Shown piece after piece: positions 34,553-45,161 of a stretch of DNA of 64,000 nt (within the stretch, counting starts at the first letter, position 1; each line of letters starts with the position of its first letter). This DNA is from Chionoecetes opilio (taxonomy: Eukaryota; Arthropoda; Malacostraca; Decapoda; Majidae). The notes beneath the pieces were generated by a model, which was given only the letters and a program-made list of their open reading frames with translations, ran no database searches and was not told where the DNA came from. Location of the stretch: contig JACEEZ010020921.1 in the NCBI GenBank assembly GCA_016584305.1, positions 20,001 to 84,000 of the forward strand, in the 5' to 3' direction. The position numbers and the translations under genes are program-made.

Positions 34553-34570
34553 TGGTGCCCCGAGTAGAGG
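34553..34570 (+). promoter_or_regulatory. Primer-binding site of the BEL element
   Basis: TGGTGCCCCGAGTAGAGG begins one base after the LTR end CA. The TGG start and position are as expected for a tRNA 3' end match; the tRNA was not identified. Confidence 0.6.
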
Positions 34571-34918
34571 AATATTGATGTTCATGTGATTCAAGGTGGT
34601 CGTTGTGAGGCGTAATTATGAGCCTACCAGAATTGCTGGTTATGAGATCGGAGGTGAGGTGTTTTGCGGCATCGAGAAAGATTCAACAGCTGGCCAACTA
34701 CCATACGCCAGGTAGTAGATAACATCAGAAGTTATGTAGCCTTAGTTAGTGGTAATAGTTAAGTGCTGGTTGGTCATAGGCCTGGTTATGCACCTTGATA
34801 GGCCAGCCAACGGCGCTTCCAGCACTTAGGATATAATAATTAATTATCAACTAACAGTTATTTTTAGTGACGTAATTTTTCATTTAATATTTTATTTGAC
34901 TTAGTTATTAACTAAATC

Positions 34919-35483
34919 ATGGCGAAATTAGCTAAGCATTCATTATCGGCTAAACTAGCAATGCTTACACGAATATATAATAAGTGTGAGGACGCAATTA
35001 AGGCAATACCTATTGATTATATGAATTTAAAGACAGGTCTACCATTGTTAAATGAGCAATGGAATAAATGTGAGGAGGTTTACTTCCAATATGAAGTTCA
35101 ATTAAGACAAGCTGGGGATAAAGAAATGATTCACCATTGCGTGACCAATCATGAACACGAATGTCAAAGATATCTCGATAAAGTAATTGAATATGAGGGA
35201 TTACTGGAGTGTGCTCATATTCCATCAACAACTAAAGCTTCTTTAACTCAAAGTTTGCAAGGTATTAAGCAGGAACCCCCCCACAGGGAGATCAAAATTA
35301 TTACACCTATGGGTAATCAGCTATATCAGCCACCCTTAGAGTTTAAAGATCCCTCGTTAGTGGGTATTTATCCTGCGCCTGTTACGCAAATCAAACAGCT
35401 TGTAATTAAGATTCAAACTTCTCAGCCTACCAGTAAACCACTAAGACCTACTCAAATAAAAGATACAATCCCTACATCCAGGG
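34919..35483 (+). pseudogene. BEL/Pao Gag, N-terminal part, interrupted by a MULE-like insertion
   Basis: The frame opens at ATG 34919 and stays open to the insertion. It contains a helical N terminus (LSAKLAMLTRIYNKCEDAIK), a Trp-Asn-Lys-Cys segment (LLNEQWNKCEEVYFQYEV) and a Gln/Pro-rich linker. The N-terminal helix followed by a 'leaving about 20 residues, then QWxK' pattern is common in BEL-type polyproteins. The insertion 35484-36689 lies between two copies of a 9-bp target. The frame on its far side runs on into the zinc knuckles with no change of phase, so gag was intact when the insertion happened. Confidence 0.75.
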
Positions 35484-35597
35484 GGGTACATAAAAACACC
35501 GGATCGGAGCTATAAAATGGCCAAATGAGGGACATTAAGCATTTTAAGGCACTGGGCGACAGTTTTGTGGGGTTAATGCCCCTAATTATAACCATAA

Positions 35598-35984
35598 TTA
35601 GATCAAAATGATGTAAAAATTGTTTGATTCGACCGTTATCTTCAGAAGTAGCAATATTTTATTTTTGCTCGCTATATCTAGGTGAAGGTCAATAGTTTTA
35701 AGGATGCACATTCGAGTTTCCTTCTCTCTTCTATGTGGAAACTTACTTTGACAAGCATATCTCAAAAGGAAAGCGCCGTCCACCTTCACACACTTTGGGT
35801 AGTGGAACTGCAATGCATCATCCTCCCAGAGTACGATGTTGGCACGTGACAAAGGTACACATTTGTTATGCACCCAGGCAGTACAACTGCTACATTCTAT
35901 ATAGTCAGATAGGCATTCTTGTTTGCACTGTGTACAAGAGTACTGCGCAAAAGCGGCTTTCCTTCGAGTGATACAGTGAGACAT
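35598..35984 (-). pseudogene. PHD-finger-like protein carried by the MULE-like element
   Basis: The frame starts MSHCITRRKAAFAQYSC. The zinc pattern reads CTQC, nine residues, CSSC, AWVHNKC, then FHYPKC. That is the PHD order C-x2-C ... C-x2-C ... H-x2-C ... C-x2-C, except that the first Cys of the last pair appears as Tyr (HYPKC), so the last site is damaged. Known: PHD fingers bind histone tails, and several eukaryotic transposon groups carry one. The remaining 60 residues are unremarkable. Possibly one exon of a longer transposon gene. Confidence 0.6.
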
Positions 35985-36118
35985 TTTGTTGCTTTAACAT
36001 TAACTTTACAAGTTGTATGGTCAATGTAAATCAGAGACTGATAATATTTCCTACTCCACGCTCTGTATATATAATGTGAATTGCAATTGACACTTTTATT
36101 TGTGGCTATTATTGTGGG

Positions 36119-36356
36119 CAGCGGAAAATAGAGATCTGCTCACTCCTATAGTTGCTCAGTTGGTAATTGCTACCTATACTCTTGACACCTCTGTGTGATC
36201 TTGAGTCCTGGTTACAACAGTTCCATATCAGTTCCAAGATCAATGAATTTAATTGCAATTTTAGTTCACAATACATAGGTAGCGGAAAATAGAGATCTGC
36301 TGAAACCCAGTTGCTCACATGGTAATTGCTACCCATACTCTTGACACAACTGTAAA
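36119..36356. repeat. Two direct repeats of about 80 bp, 171 bp apart
   Basis: GCGGAAAATAGAGATCTGCT followed by GTTGCTCA, TGGTAATTGCTACC and ATACTCTTGACAC occurs at 36121 and again at 36292. Both lie inside the MULE-like element. Confidence 0.85.
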
Positions 36357-36689
36357 AAAAAATACGTTTCATGTTGTGTTTTTCAGGGTACAAACTTCAA
36401 TACAGCTTCGTCACATGCTGACACCTGGCGAATGGTTGGTGAACAATTTGAGAAACTGAATTTGCAGTTTGAATCTGAGTTGCATCTGAGAGATCGCTGT
36501 TCAATATAAAATGCCCATGTTACAAGTTATCTCTTAATATCGATATTTGATAAACGCTACTACAACTACGCCTAATGTCATGTATATATCCTCTTTTTAG
36601 ACGCTATTAAAACCCCTTTGGCCCTATTCACCCCTCCGATCCGGTGTTTACTGCTCAGATCCGGTCAGATCCGGTGTTTTTATGGACCG

Positions 36690-39099
36690 CATCCAGGGCT
36701 ACTTCTAGTGAAGTACGAATAATAAATTGTGTCTTATGTGAGGGGGGACATCCACCCTCCACATGCAATATCTATTCAGATTGTTACACGAGAGTTGAAA
36801 GGTTAATGAGCCTTGGTAATTGCCTAACCTGTCTCCATGATAAACATGCTTCAAATGCATGCCCTATAAGCTTAAGAACTTGTAGGAAATGTAAACAATC
36901 TGTTCATAACATCGCTCTTTGTCCTAACAGTGATAATAACTCAGACCCTACAGTAGTTAAAATGGCAGTCGCTAATAAGAGTAGTTCAGCAGCTGTTCCC
37001 ACTGCGGAGTTGAATGTGAGCCATAATGGTAATGCAGTCATAGTAAAGACAATGTTTGACAGTGGTGCACAAAGATCCTTCATAAGCAGGGAGATAGTTG
37101 AATTGTTACAACTACCCATAATTAATAAAGTGAACTTAGCCATATCAGGTTTTCTTGCCAATACAGAGGCTCAAACCTTTGACATAGTTCAACCCCTAGT
37201 CCAATTAGGAAGATATAAATGTAGGGTAGCTGCTGTAGTAGTAAATAATATTGGTATTAGTTTAACTGTTAATGGACTAAAGGACACAGCTGAAATGCTA
37301 AGGGATAATGGTGTCAAACTAGTTAGTAATACCTTCAAAGACGTTGATGGACCTTTCCAATTAATAATAGGCGCTGATTATTTTGGGCGTTACATAAGGA
37401 AGGTCATCAAAATACATAACGTCTCTATGTTCACCAGCGCTGGTGGTAAGGTAATAATGGGACCCATCCCACATACTCACCATGCCAAACAAGAGAAGAG
37501 TATTCCTAGTCATGCACAGCCCCTATTAATTACCAGAATTGGAACCACTTTCTTGACCACAGCAATTAGTGAGGTATTAGAGGAAAGTGATATTCCAGTT
37601 AATGATGAATATATTGCCAGTAATGAAAATCCTAATAATAATGTGTCACGAGGAAATTCTACCCTCAAATTAAATACAGGATTATGGTTTAAAGGCCCTA
37701 CCTGGCTGAAAGAGTGTAATAATATGCCTATACAGGTTTCCACTCAGCCAGACATATCTGTAGATATAATAAGGGAACCTGAATTGATCCCAGTTCCTGT
37801 GAAAGACATAGGAAGGTTTTCCTTATTGAGCAAACTAATCAAGACTACTAATTTAGTCTTCAAATCCATTAAAAGGGATAGCTCTGATCCTTTGAAGTTT
37901 TGGATCAGAACAGTACAAAAGCAGGTACACACAAACCTCGATTTCCCGGATATCGGATTTGCCGGACAAAATCCGAGGTCCGGGGATATGTCAGTCCCAG
38001 ACAAATTTTTTTTTTTTTTTTTTTCCCCCGTTGAAATGCCTGGTCCTGTTCGTAAATTGACAAAGTTGTCCGGCGGTCCGAGCGTCTCCTGTCACCCCTG
38101 GTCAGTGTCCGCGCCTCCCGCCAGGTGGCAGCATGCTCAGCGGTCGTATTGTTTACATTTGGGCACACGACACTCACGGTTCACCTGCATGGCCTCCGTT
38201 AGTCCCCTGACCCCCACTGCCCCTGGTGACAGGAACGTCTCTTGAGACTATTGAACACTTTCTGCTGCCTCCCACCTGGTGGCAGCATGCTCAGCGGACG
38301 TAAAAGTCCGCGGCGGGGTAGTTGATATTGGCGGTTGCCGGACAGTAAATACTAGAGTAGGATAAGCGTCCGGGGGTGGCATCGGACTTTTTTTTTTTTT
38401 TTTTTTTTAGCTGCTTAGAGGATAATTCCTGGACTGTTGCGATTCCCGGACTTTTGCGGTTCCCGGACCAGTGCTCTCCCCTATTAGTCCGGGAAAACGA
38501 GGTTTGTGTGTATTTCCTGAGGAATATCAGCTCTTGGCTCAGCCAGCCCCCATAGGAACAAATTGACCAAATTATTAGGTCTGTACCTAGATCATGAGGG
38601 CATAATTAGGTGTCGAGGACGAAATTTGAAAGCTGGTCTTCCAAATACCACCTGCCATCCCATACTTATTCCAAAACGCCATCATCTTACTAAATTGTTG
38701 GTGGAAGAACATCATAGGAACTCATTACATGGCAGAATGGCTACAATATTAGCCGATATCAGGTGTCAATTTTGGATAAATCATGGTAGACAGGCAGTCA
38801 AATATTACCTCAAATCTCTCATTAAATTTAATAGATCTGAGTGTAGACTAGTATCCTATCTAGGTCCCCCTGAACTTCCCACTGATAGAGAGATCCTAAA
38901 ACCAATTGAGGTCAATGGTGAGGACTATACTGGGGATATTATAACATCAGGAGATAACTCTCCCCCCGATCAAGTATATGTCAGCATATTCACTGGTACC
39001 TCCATCAAGACTGTTAATTTCAAAATAGCTAAAGACCAAAGTGCCGAAACCACTATTGAAATGTTCCGGCGCTATGTGGCCTGGGGTGATGTCACATGA
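36690..39099 (+). pseudogene. BEL/Pao polyprotein: zinc knuckles, protease and truncated integrase; RT and RNase H deleted
   Basis: Order seen: three BEL-type knuckles (CVLCEGGHPPSTC about 36730; CLTCLHDKHASNAC about 36822; CRKCKQSVHNIALC about 36885), then an aspartic protease with FDSGAQRSFIS (about 37055) and IIGADYFG (about 37366). It then jumps to a segment that normally lies after RNase H (WFKGPTWLKECNN about 37686). RT and RNase H are therefore missing, yet the frame stays open across the loss. After the MITE (37928-38510) and a frame change near 38557 comes the integrase H2C2 zinc region (GIIRCRGRNL, HHLTKLL, LHGRMATILADIRCQFWI). The start of the integrase core follows (GEDYTGDI, first catalytic Asp) and stops at 39097. 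The other catalytic residues are missing. Non-autonomous. Confidence 0.85.
37928..38510 (+). mobile_element. Pogo/Tigger-type MITE in BEL pol (family with copies at 60339 and 39290)
   Basis: Inverted ends CACACAAACCTCGATTTCCC (left) and its near complement ending GAGGTTTGTGTG (right). TA duplicated on both sides (37926-37927, 38511-38512). The pol frame rejoins exactly if the element and one TA are taken out. A remnant frame MPGPVRKLTKLSGG (about 38036) is shared with the copy at 60339 in opposite orientation. It may be the start of a lost transposase. Confidence 0.9.
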
Positions 39100-39130
39100 A
39101 GCGGAACTTCAGTTTTTGCCGGCCCCCAGT

Positions 39131-39289
39131 TGTGGAAATTATCCACCATCCACCCTCTCAATAATTGGTAGAGTGGTGGTTTGTTTCCCCCCCCTAGTGA
39201 GGGAGTTATTGTCCGCTCGTCATAGGGGAGCGTAGGGATGTATATATATAATTATAATGGTAATGGGTATAATTAAGGTAATTTAAGTA
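39131..39289 (+). repeat. 3' LTR of the BEL element, truncated by a second MITE
   Basis: TGTGGAAATTATCCACC opens it, directly after a purine/C-rich tract. It matches the 5' LTR start and its ATTATAATGGTAATGGG block, then is cut at TA 39288-39289, where another CACACAAACCTCG end begins. The rest of the LTR was not found in the window. Confidence 0.75.
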
Positions 39290-39400
39290 CACACAAACCT
39301 CGATTTCCCGGACTCGATTTCCCGGATATCGGATTTGCCGGACAAAATCCGAGGTCCGGGGATATGTCAATCTCGGACAATTTTTTTTTTTTTATTTAAA
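39290..39400 (+). mobile_element. Partial copy of the CACACAAACCTCG pogo-type element
   Basis: About 110 bases match the left end of the 37928 copy (with a small duplication of CTCGATTTCCCGGA). The sequence then diverges after a T/A run. No right end GAGGTTTGTGTG is found downstream, so it is truncated or is a longer relative with a different interior. Confidence 0.7.
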
Positions 39401-40277
39401 AAAAAAAAGTGTTTCATCCAGTTCTACTGTTATCTATGCATAGCCTTATTGAAAACCCCAGTTTTTTATGACTTTCCATAAAAAGTCTCAGTTTAAGGCG
39501 TTTATAAACGAAATAAGACTCAATCATTTAGTAACACCGTACATTTCACCAATATTTTGTTGTTAATTCTTTTTTTACACTAAGTATCTGGTGATTTTTC
39601 TGTGTTTTAATATATTTCAATATTTCCGCATAGTTTTATGTATTGATCACGTGCCTGGTGGCTGTATTTTGTTTCTTTGTCCTAGGGTTTTTTTGTGTAC
39701 ACTTTAACGTCTACCTTATTCTTCCTTCTAGTTAAGTTGTGAGGTTATTTGTGTGTGATTAGCTGTGCCTACAGGCGCAGTGTGTTTGTGTGTGTCTATG
39801 GGACGTATTTTTCACGTGTTTACTAAAGGAATACATCTGACTCAGTGGTGTAAAGGGAAAAATGTTCGAAAAAGCAAAACATATTTTGCTTCTTGGTTGC
39901 AACACTATACTAGGATCTGTTGCTGTTTATAAGATATACACATCATATACTATTTGCTCATATTTTTTCACGAATCACGCAGACGGACGTCTTCAAAAAG
40001 TCAATTTTGTTGTGGTGAATTTGAGGCTTTTTTCGGCCATCTTTTAAAACACGATATTTAATTAATTCTTCGTTATTTCATTGTTTTTTTAGGCTTATTG
40101 TGTCCTATTTATCATTATTGTACTATATCCGTGTTGATTTATTCATTATTTGATATATTTGATTATGAAGGGAAAAGTTATAGCCGCGAGTTGGATGTCA
40201 AGATCAGGAGACCGGTCATACAAGTCCTCTTGATGACGTCACACGGCAGCCATATTGGCTATTTATCCTTATTCTTA
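39401..40277. other. AT-rich stretch, no gene recognised
   Basis: Short chance ORFs only. It may be the interior of the truncated pogo-type element to the left. Confidence 0.4.
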
Positions 40278-41045
40278 GGGTGTGGGTCTGTATTGCATGA
40301 TATTACCTATTGACAAAGACAATATATGCACGATAAATAGGTAAAAACTGGGTATTTATGGCTTCACTTATCTTATTTCTCTTATTTTCTTATGCTTTTT
40401 ACTTCAATTTACGGGTTCCCGTGCAATATTCAAGGCTATGTATGGGGTAAGAAAGGGTGTGGGGCTGTATTGCATGATATAATACCCAAGCAAAGGCAAT
40501 ATATGCACGCTAAATGGGTAAAAATGGGGTATTTCTGGCTTCACTTATCTTATTTTCTTCTGCTCTTTACCTCAATTTACGGTTCCCTTGCAATATTCAA
40601 GGCTATGTAAGGGGTAAAAAAGGGTGTGGGGCTGTATTGCATGATATAACACCCAAGCAGAGGCAATATATGCACGCTAAATGAGTAAAAATGGGGTATT
40701 TCTGGGTTCACTTATCTTATTTTCTTCTGCTCTTTACCTCAATTTACGGTTCCCTTGCAATATTCAAGGCTATGTAAGGGTAAAAAAGGGTGGTGGGCTG
40801 TATTGCATGATATAACACCCAAGCAGAGGCAATATATGCACGCTAAATGAGTAAAAATGGGGTATTTCTGGGTTCACTTATCTTATTTTCTTCTGCTTTT
40901 TACATCAATTTACGGATTCCCTTGCAATATTCAAGGCTATGTAAGGCATAAGAAGGGTGTGGGGCTGTATTGCATGATATAACACCCAAGCAGAGGCAAT
41001 ATATGCACGCTAAATGGGTAAAAATTGGGTATTTCTGGGTTCAAA
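40278..41045. repeat. 167-bp tandem array, about 4.6 copies
   Basis: Units begin near 40278, 40455, 40621, 40788 and 40955 with GGGTGTGGGGCTGTATTGCATG. Each also has GGCAATATATGCACGCTAAAT and TTGCAATATTCAAGGCTATG. The first unit is the most diverged and the inner ones are nearly identical, typical of unequal exchange. Confidence 0.95.
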
Positions 41046-42904
41046 ACTTTCTGCTATTATAAAAACAAGCCCTTTATTTATATTCTAATAGATTTTGATG
41101 TGTTTGTGTCCTCACTAATAACTTATTGGTCTAAATCACCGTTATTCATAAGGGGGCGAGGCGTAGTGCAAAAAACAAGGGGGGGTAAGGGGGGCTAAGA
41201 GAGTATGGAAGTATTATTAATACTGTCATATAAACTATGGTAAAATGAAGTAGTAGACTACGTACCGTAGATAACCCTTTAGTCGCCACCTGCCCTAATG
41301 TCGCCAGACGCCATATATTACGAATTATTGCATCGCTACTGATTTTCATGTGCCACTGAAGATGATACACAGTAGTTTATATCATGACTATAATCTACCC
41401 TGTTTCAGCGTTTTATGCTTTGTATCTGCAAGTATATACGGTTTCAAATTTCGCTACTCGTTTTTTTTTTCGGGCGACGACGACAGTGGGAGGACACTCA
41501 GAACATAAACACTAATTGGCGACCTTAGTGTAACCCGTTATCAACATCGCCACTCAGTTTTATTTTCGTTATTTGTTCAGTATTATTTTACACTAGGACC
41601 GAAATTCCCTACACAATTGGGAGTGTGGTTTCTGTTTATCTAGCGCCCCCCTCAAAGGGAGTCTCCAGCCAGCTGGTCGTCCCGCCCTCGCCACTAGGGG
41701 GGGGGAGAAGGGAGGGTGAGAACAGAACAACACAAGAAACTTCAGAAAATAAAGGGAAACTACAAGAAGCCGTGAGACCTACACCCTGGTAGTTCCTGTT
41801 AAATTAACACTACCTGGGATCCACCTTTCATTTCCCCCTCCATAAATTTATCCAGCCTCCAGAAATTTTACCGTATTATCGTTCCACCTATATTTACTAT
41901 TTACGGTGATACACAGGCGACGGGGTTTTGGTTGCGAGGCGTACAGGTGTTGTAGTGACGATACACGACCTTTCAAGCGGAGGAAAGATTTGAGCGAATT
42001 ATTTTTCGAGCAGAGGACCATTCGGAGGACCCAATTGTGTGTGTGTGTGTTGCGTTTGCGTGCAGGTGTGTGTGTTGCGTGTACTTGCGTGTGTGTGTGC
42101 GTGCAGAGGAAGCTACATGAGACCGTGAGACCTAGGGAATGGGTGGTGGTGGAAGGGGATAACACCTGGGGCACTTGGGGAACCCGACCTGACCTCACTT
42201 CCCTCTACCTGGAATGCCTTGACGGTAGTATTTATAGAAATGGGACGTCTAGCTGTTACGCCTTTGTGTGTGTGTGTGTGTGTGTTTGTGTGAACGTTGA
42301 TTAAAAGAAAAATTGAGTGCATTATAACGTAAAACGCAGAGGCAGCTGCATCCTCCTCCTCACTCACAGACATTCTGAGAACAACAGTTACTGAAGTCTG
42401 GACAGGAAACATTTAGCATTGTTTCCAACTTTTGGAAACAGTTGGGAAACATTGTTTCCAAGCAAACTTTCCATCAATACTATGGCAGTGAGAAGCAGAG
42501 CAAGGTTTGTGGTGCGGGGATCCCCACACACATGTAAACAAAAATTTATTTCTGACAAAATCGAGTGCCAGATTCATTCAATACACATCAAATCTATTCA
42601 GGAAAACTAAGTTTGAAAGCGTTGAAAGCCCACTACCGAAATTTTACCGAAAATGTATTCGCTCGAATAGTCCTCCGCTCGAAAAAGTATTCGCTTGAAT
42701 CGTCCAGACATCAATAATAGTTTTGAACAAGCAACAATATCCAGCAAGAATGATGCTAACAAAGCTCGTGTACCTAGACGCATGTGGTAGTGTGATGCTC
42801 ATTGGCTAAGAATCTGAGGCGCGCGTTATCATTGGGCAGTTGCACCTAGGGTCTCTTAATCTATCTAAAGGTACTCTAGTTGCACCTACTCGCTGACAAT
42901 GCCA
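41046..42904. other. Non-coding stretch with GT runs and a short palindrome
   Basis: GT-rich tracts at 42020-42100 and 42264-42290 create open frames of low-complexity protein. Around 42419-42462 GTTTCCAACTTTTGGAAACA and GGGAAACATTGTTTCC are self-complementary. No gene or known element was recognised. Confidence 0.4.
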
Positions 42905-43195
42905 CGCTGATACCTCCTTTCTCTCTCTCTTGTCGCCTCAGACTTGGATTTGCCTGCTATAATGAAATGGCAAACCAAGACAATTCACCTTGCCATTAAT
43001 GTGGGCACATCAATGCCAATTCTCTGATACACTACATACATGAGTGTCCCTTCACTACCCCATTGCACCCCCTATGGACCACAGTTCATCCAAAAAGAAT
43101 TCTTATAGGGGCCCACATACTAGCAGCAAGGTTGGAGGTACTAATGTCTCCACCTCCAGAGGTGGTAGAAAAGTATCCACCACCACAATAAAACT
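42905..43195 (+). pseudogene. C-terminal fragment of a non-LTR retrotransposon
   Basis: One frame reads RLRLGFACYNEMANQ, a zinc-knuckle-like C-H-stop-CGH, then SLIHYIHECPFTTPLHPLW and ends VVEKYPPPQ and stop. The arrangement L-R-L-G ... C-x(2-3)-C ... H-Y-x3-E-C-P is the usual end of arthropod non-LTR ORF2 after the RNase H or RT. One internal stop. It is a 5'-truncated relic. Confidence 0.55.
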
Positions 43196-43431
43196 AAAAC
43201 CACTGTTATGATATGATGAAGTGACACTCCAGTGACTGTGATGTCTTGTTCTTGACAGGCTTTATCTGGCCGTGTCCTCTATACCAAGATCTATATAATC
43301 TAAGAATATATAGATTTTGCTCTACCGGTAATACCTGTATTGGGAAAAAAACGATCGATACCGGTATCTTGTGTGATACCGGTGTGAGTCGGACGTACCG
43401 GTATTATTCCCGAAAAACGGTATCTGCAATA

Positions 43432-44978
43432 CAGGGAGGTCCCGTTATACGAGCATTCGATATACGAGAATCCGATGATACGAGATGTGTAAATTAGGGT
43501 CTATTTTCAATATACGAGATCGAAAATCCAATGTTACGACATTCAAACTGGGGTGAGTAAAATTACCAAGTTATTTACTAAAGCAAATTACAGGTTATTT
43601 ACTAAAATTATAAACATTTACTGACTATATGATTTTACCTAAGGTTGTACGATAATAAATCTGAAAATAACATGCAGACTGGCCAACGACTGCTCGAGGC
43701 TGGTATTAGCAGAGGTAGGAAGTCTCCAGGCTCACTTATTATTGTTTGGTGTGCTATGAAATATAATTTCTCTAGGTGAATGTAGACATATGATTGCATT
43801 TAGATGGATATCATTCATATATATGAGAAAAGAGATGAAATACAAGCAAGGGACTCATCCACATTTGGCAGCGCTTCCTTTGGCAGCAGCAGCAGCAGCA
43901 GCATGAGCCAGCCCATGAAGCCCGTGAGGTGGATATCAACACCACTAGACCAAGGGAGATAGATGTCTTTGGTAATATTTAGTAGGGGAGCGAGAACCCC
44001 TTGAGGAATCCTATGATCCCTGGTGATATCCTATGGTGCTATCACAGGCGTGGGAGCTGACTGTCTTCAGGAAGGCACAGGTGAGGCGGATGACGGCGGG
44101 TTTTTACTCAAAAGTTTTGAGTGGCGGCTGGCCGCTGGAGCTGCCAGCTCCTCCGCCACTAGGTTTGGGCAGGCTTAAACGTCTTATTACTTGTTATTAT
44201 ACAACTTTGTGATTATGGTGAGATGTTATATACACGTGTCATTATCTAAATCAATGTAGCACCGTGTGTCACCTTAAATAAGGGTGATTTAAAGATGTTA
44301 TGATGAGGTGACTGCTGGCCCAGCTGGCGGGGCAGTGAGTGACGGAGAAATTCCTGCCGCGGCCCCACCGCCCCATAACACAAATATTCACTATTTCAAC
44401 CCACATACACACCTTCTAACACCAAAACACTAGCAACACAAGCTCCTTACTTATATATCTTACTATCTGATACAGTAAAACTCCTTAAAACGCAAGCATT
44501 CTGAATAAAACGAGAATTAGTTTGGGATGACGGGGACAGAGGGCAGAGAGGCAGTCTGGCATGCCATTCTTGCCCGGAAATATATCTCGCTGACTTGTGA
44601 TTGGTCGAGAAGTTTTAAAAACAGTTTGTCATTGGTTGGTGACTGATGATGAGCTTGATGACATCATTTATGTTTTATGTTTAATTAATGTGCAGTTATG
44701 TTATTTTGTTTGCTATTTTCTCTTTCAGAATGGTTTTTCTACAGAATAGGTAGTACAGTGTGGGTAATATAGACGCTGTGTGTTTGTTGTGTTTGCTATA
44801 GTTTATTTTAGCTTGAAAAACATATTTTTTATTTTTTATTTTTTTATTTTTTTATAATTGATGGGGTCCTGGAACCGAACCTATATTTTACCATTAGTTA
44901 TGTGTTTCGTTATACGAGATTTCGCTTTACGAGTATGCCAGGTGGAACCTAACTGCTCGTATCTTCGGGACCTCCCTG
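43432..44978. mobile_element. Pogo/Tigger-type non-autonomous element, copy A
   Basis: Ends CAGGGAGGTCCCGTTATACG (left) and, inverted, CAGGGAGGTCCCGAAGATAC (right), with TA on both sides (43430-43431, 44979-44980). The outer about 250 bases at the left and about 270 at the right match copy B (58420-60001), but the centre differs. The centre of A shares about 90 bases (about 44221-44310) in inverted orientation with the pogo-type MITE at 47548-48370. No transposase. It sits within a tract rich in ACCGGTAT repeats (43320-43431 and 44979-45000). Confidence 0.9.
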
Positions 44979-45161
44979 TACTGGTATTATGTTGATACCG
45001 CACAACCTTAACATAGACCCCATTCTTCAGAATTTACCAGGATCTCCAGAATTCTGGAGAATTTTCCCCGGATAATGCATCTCATGGACGGATAGTGTTT
45101 TAATACAGCCGAATTGCTGGCGCCGGATAACGTCGCACGACGAAAACACGGGAGATTACTG

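Larger units (their letters stand above)
35484..36689 (-). mobile_element. MULE-like element with PHD-finger gene, inserted in BEL gag
   Basis: Inverted ends: the left end has GGGTACATAAAAACACCGG and the reverse complement of the right end has CGGTCCATAAAAACACCGG, both followed by ATC. CATCCAGGG is present on both sides (35475-35483 and 36690-36698), a 9-bp duplication as in Mutator-like elements. The BEL frame rejoins across it, which fixes both edges. Inside are a minus-strand PHD-finger frame and two direct repeats of about 80 bp. No MULE transposase is present, so it is non-autonomous. Confidence 0.85.

Noticed and set aside
41906..42412. Opposing ORFs of 132 and 99 residues
   Set aside because: Built largely on GT microsatellites (Cys-Val, Thr-His runs); no domain.
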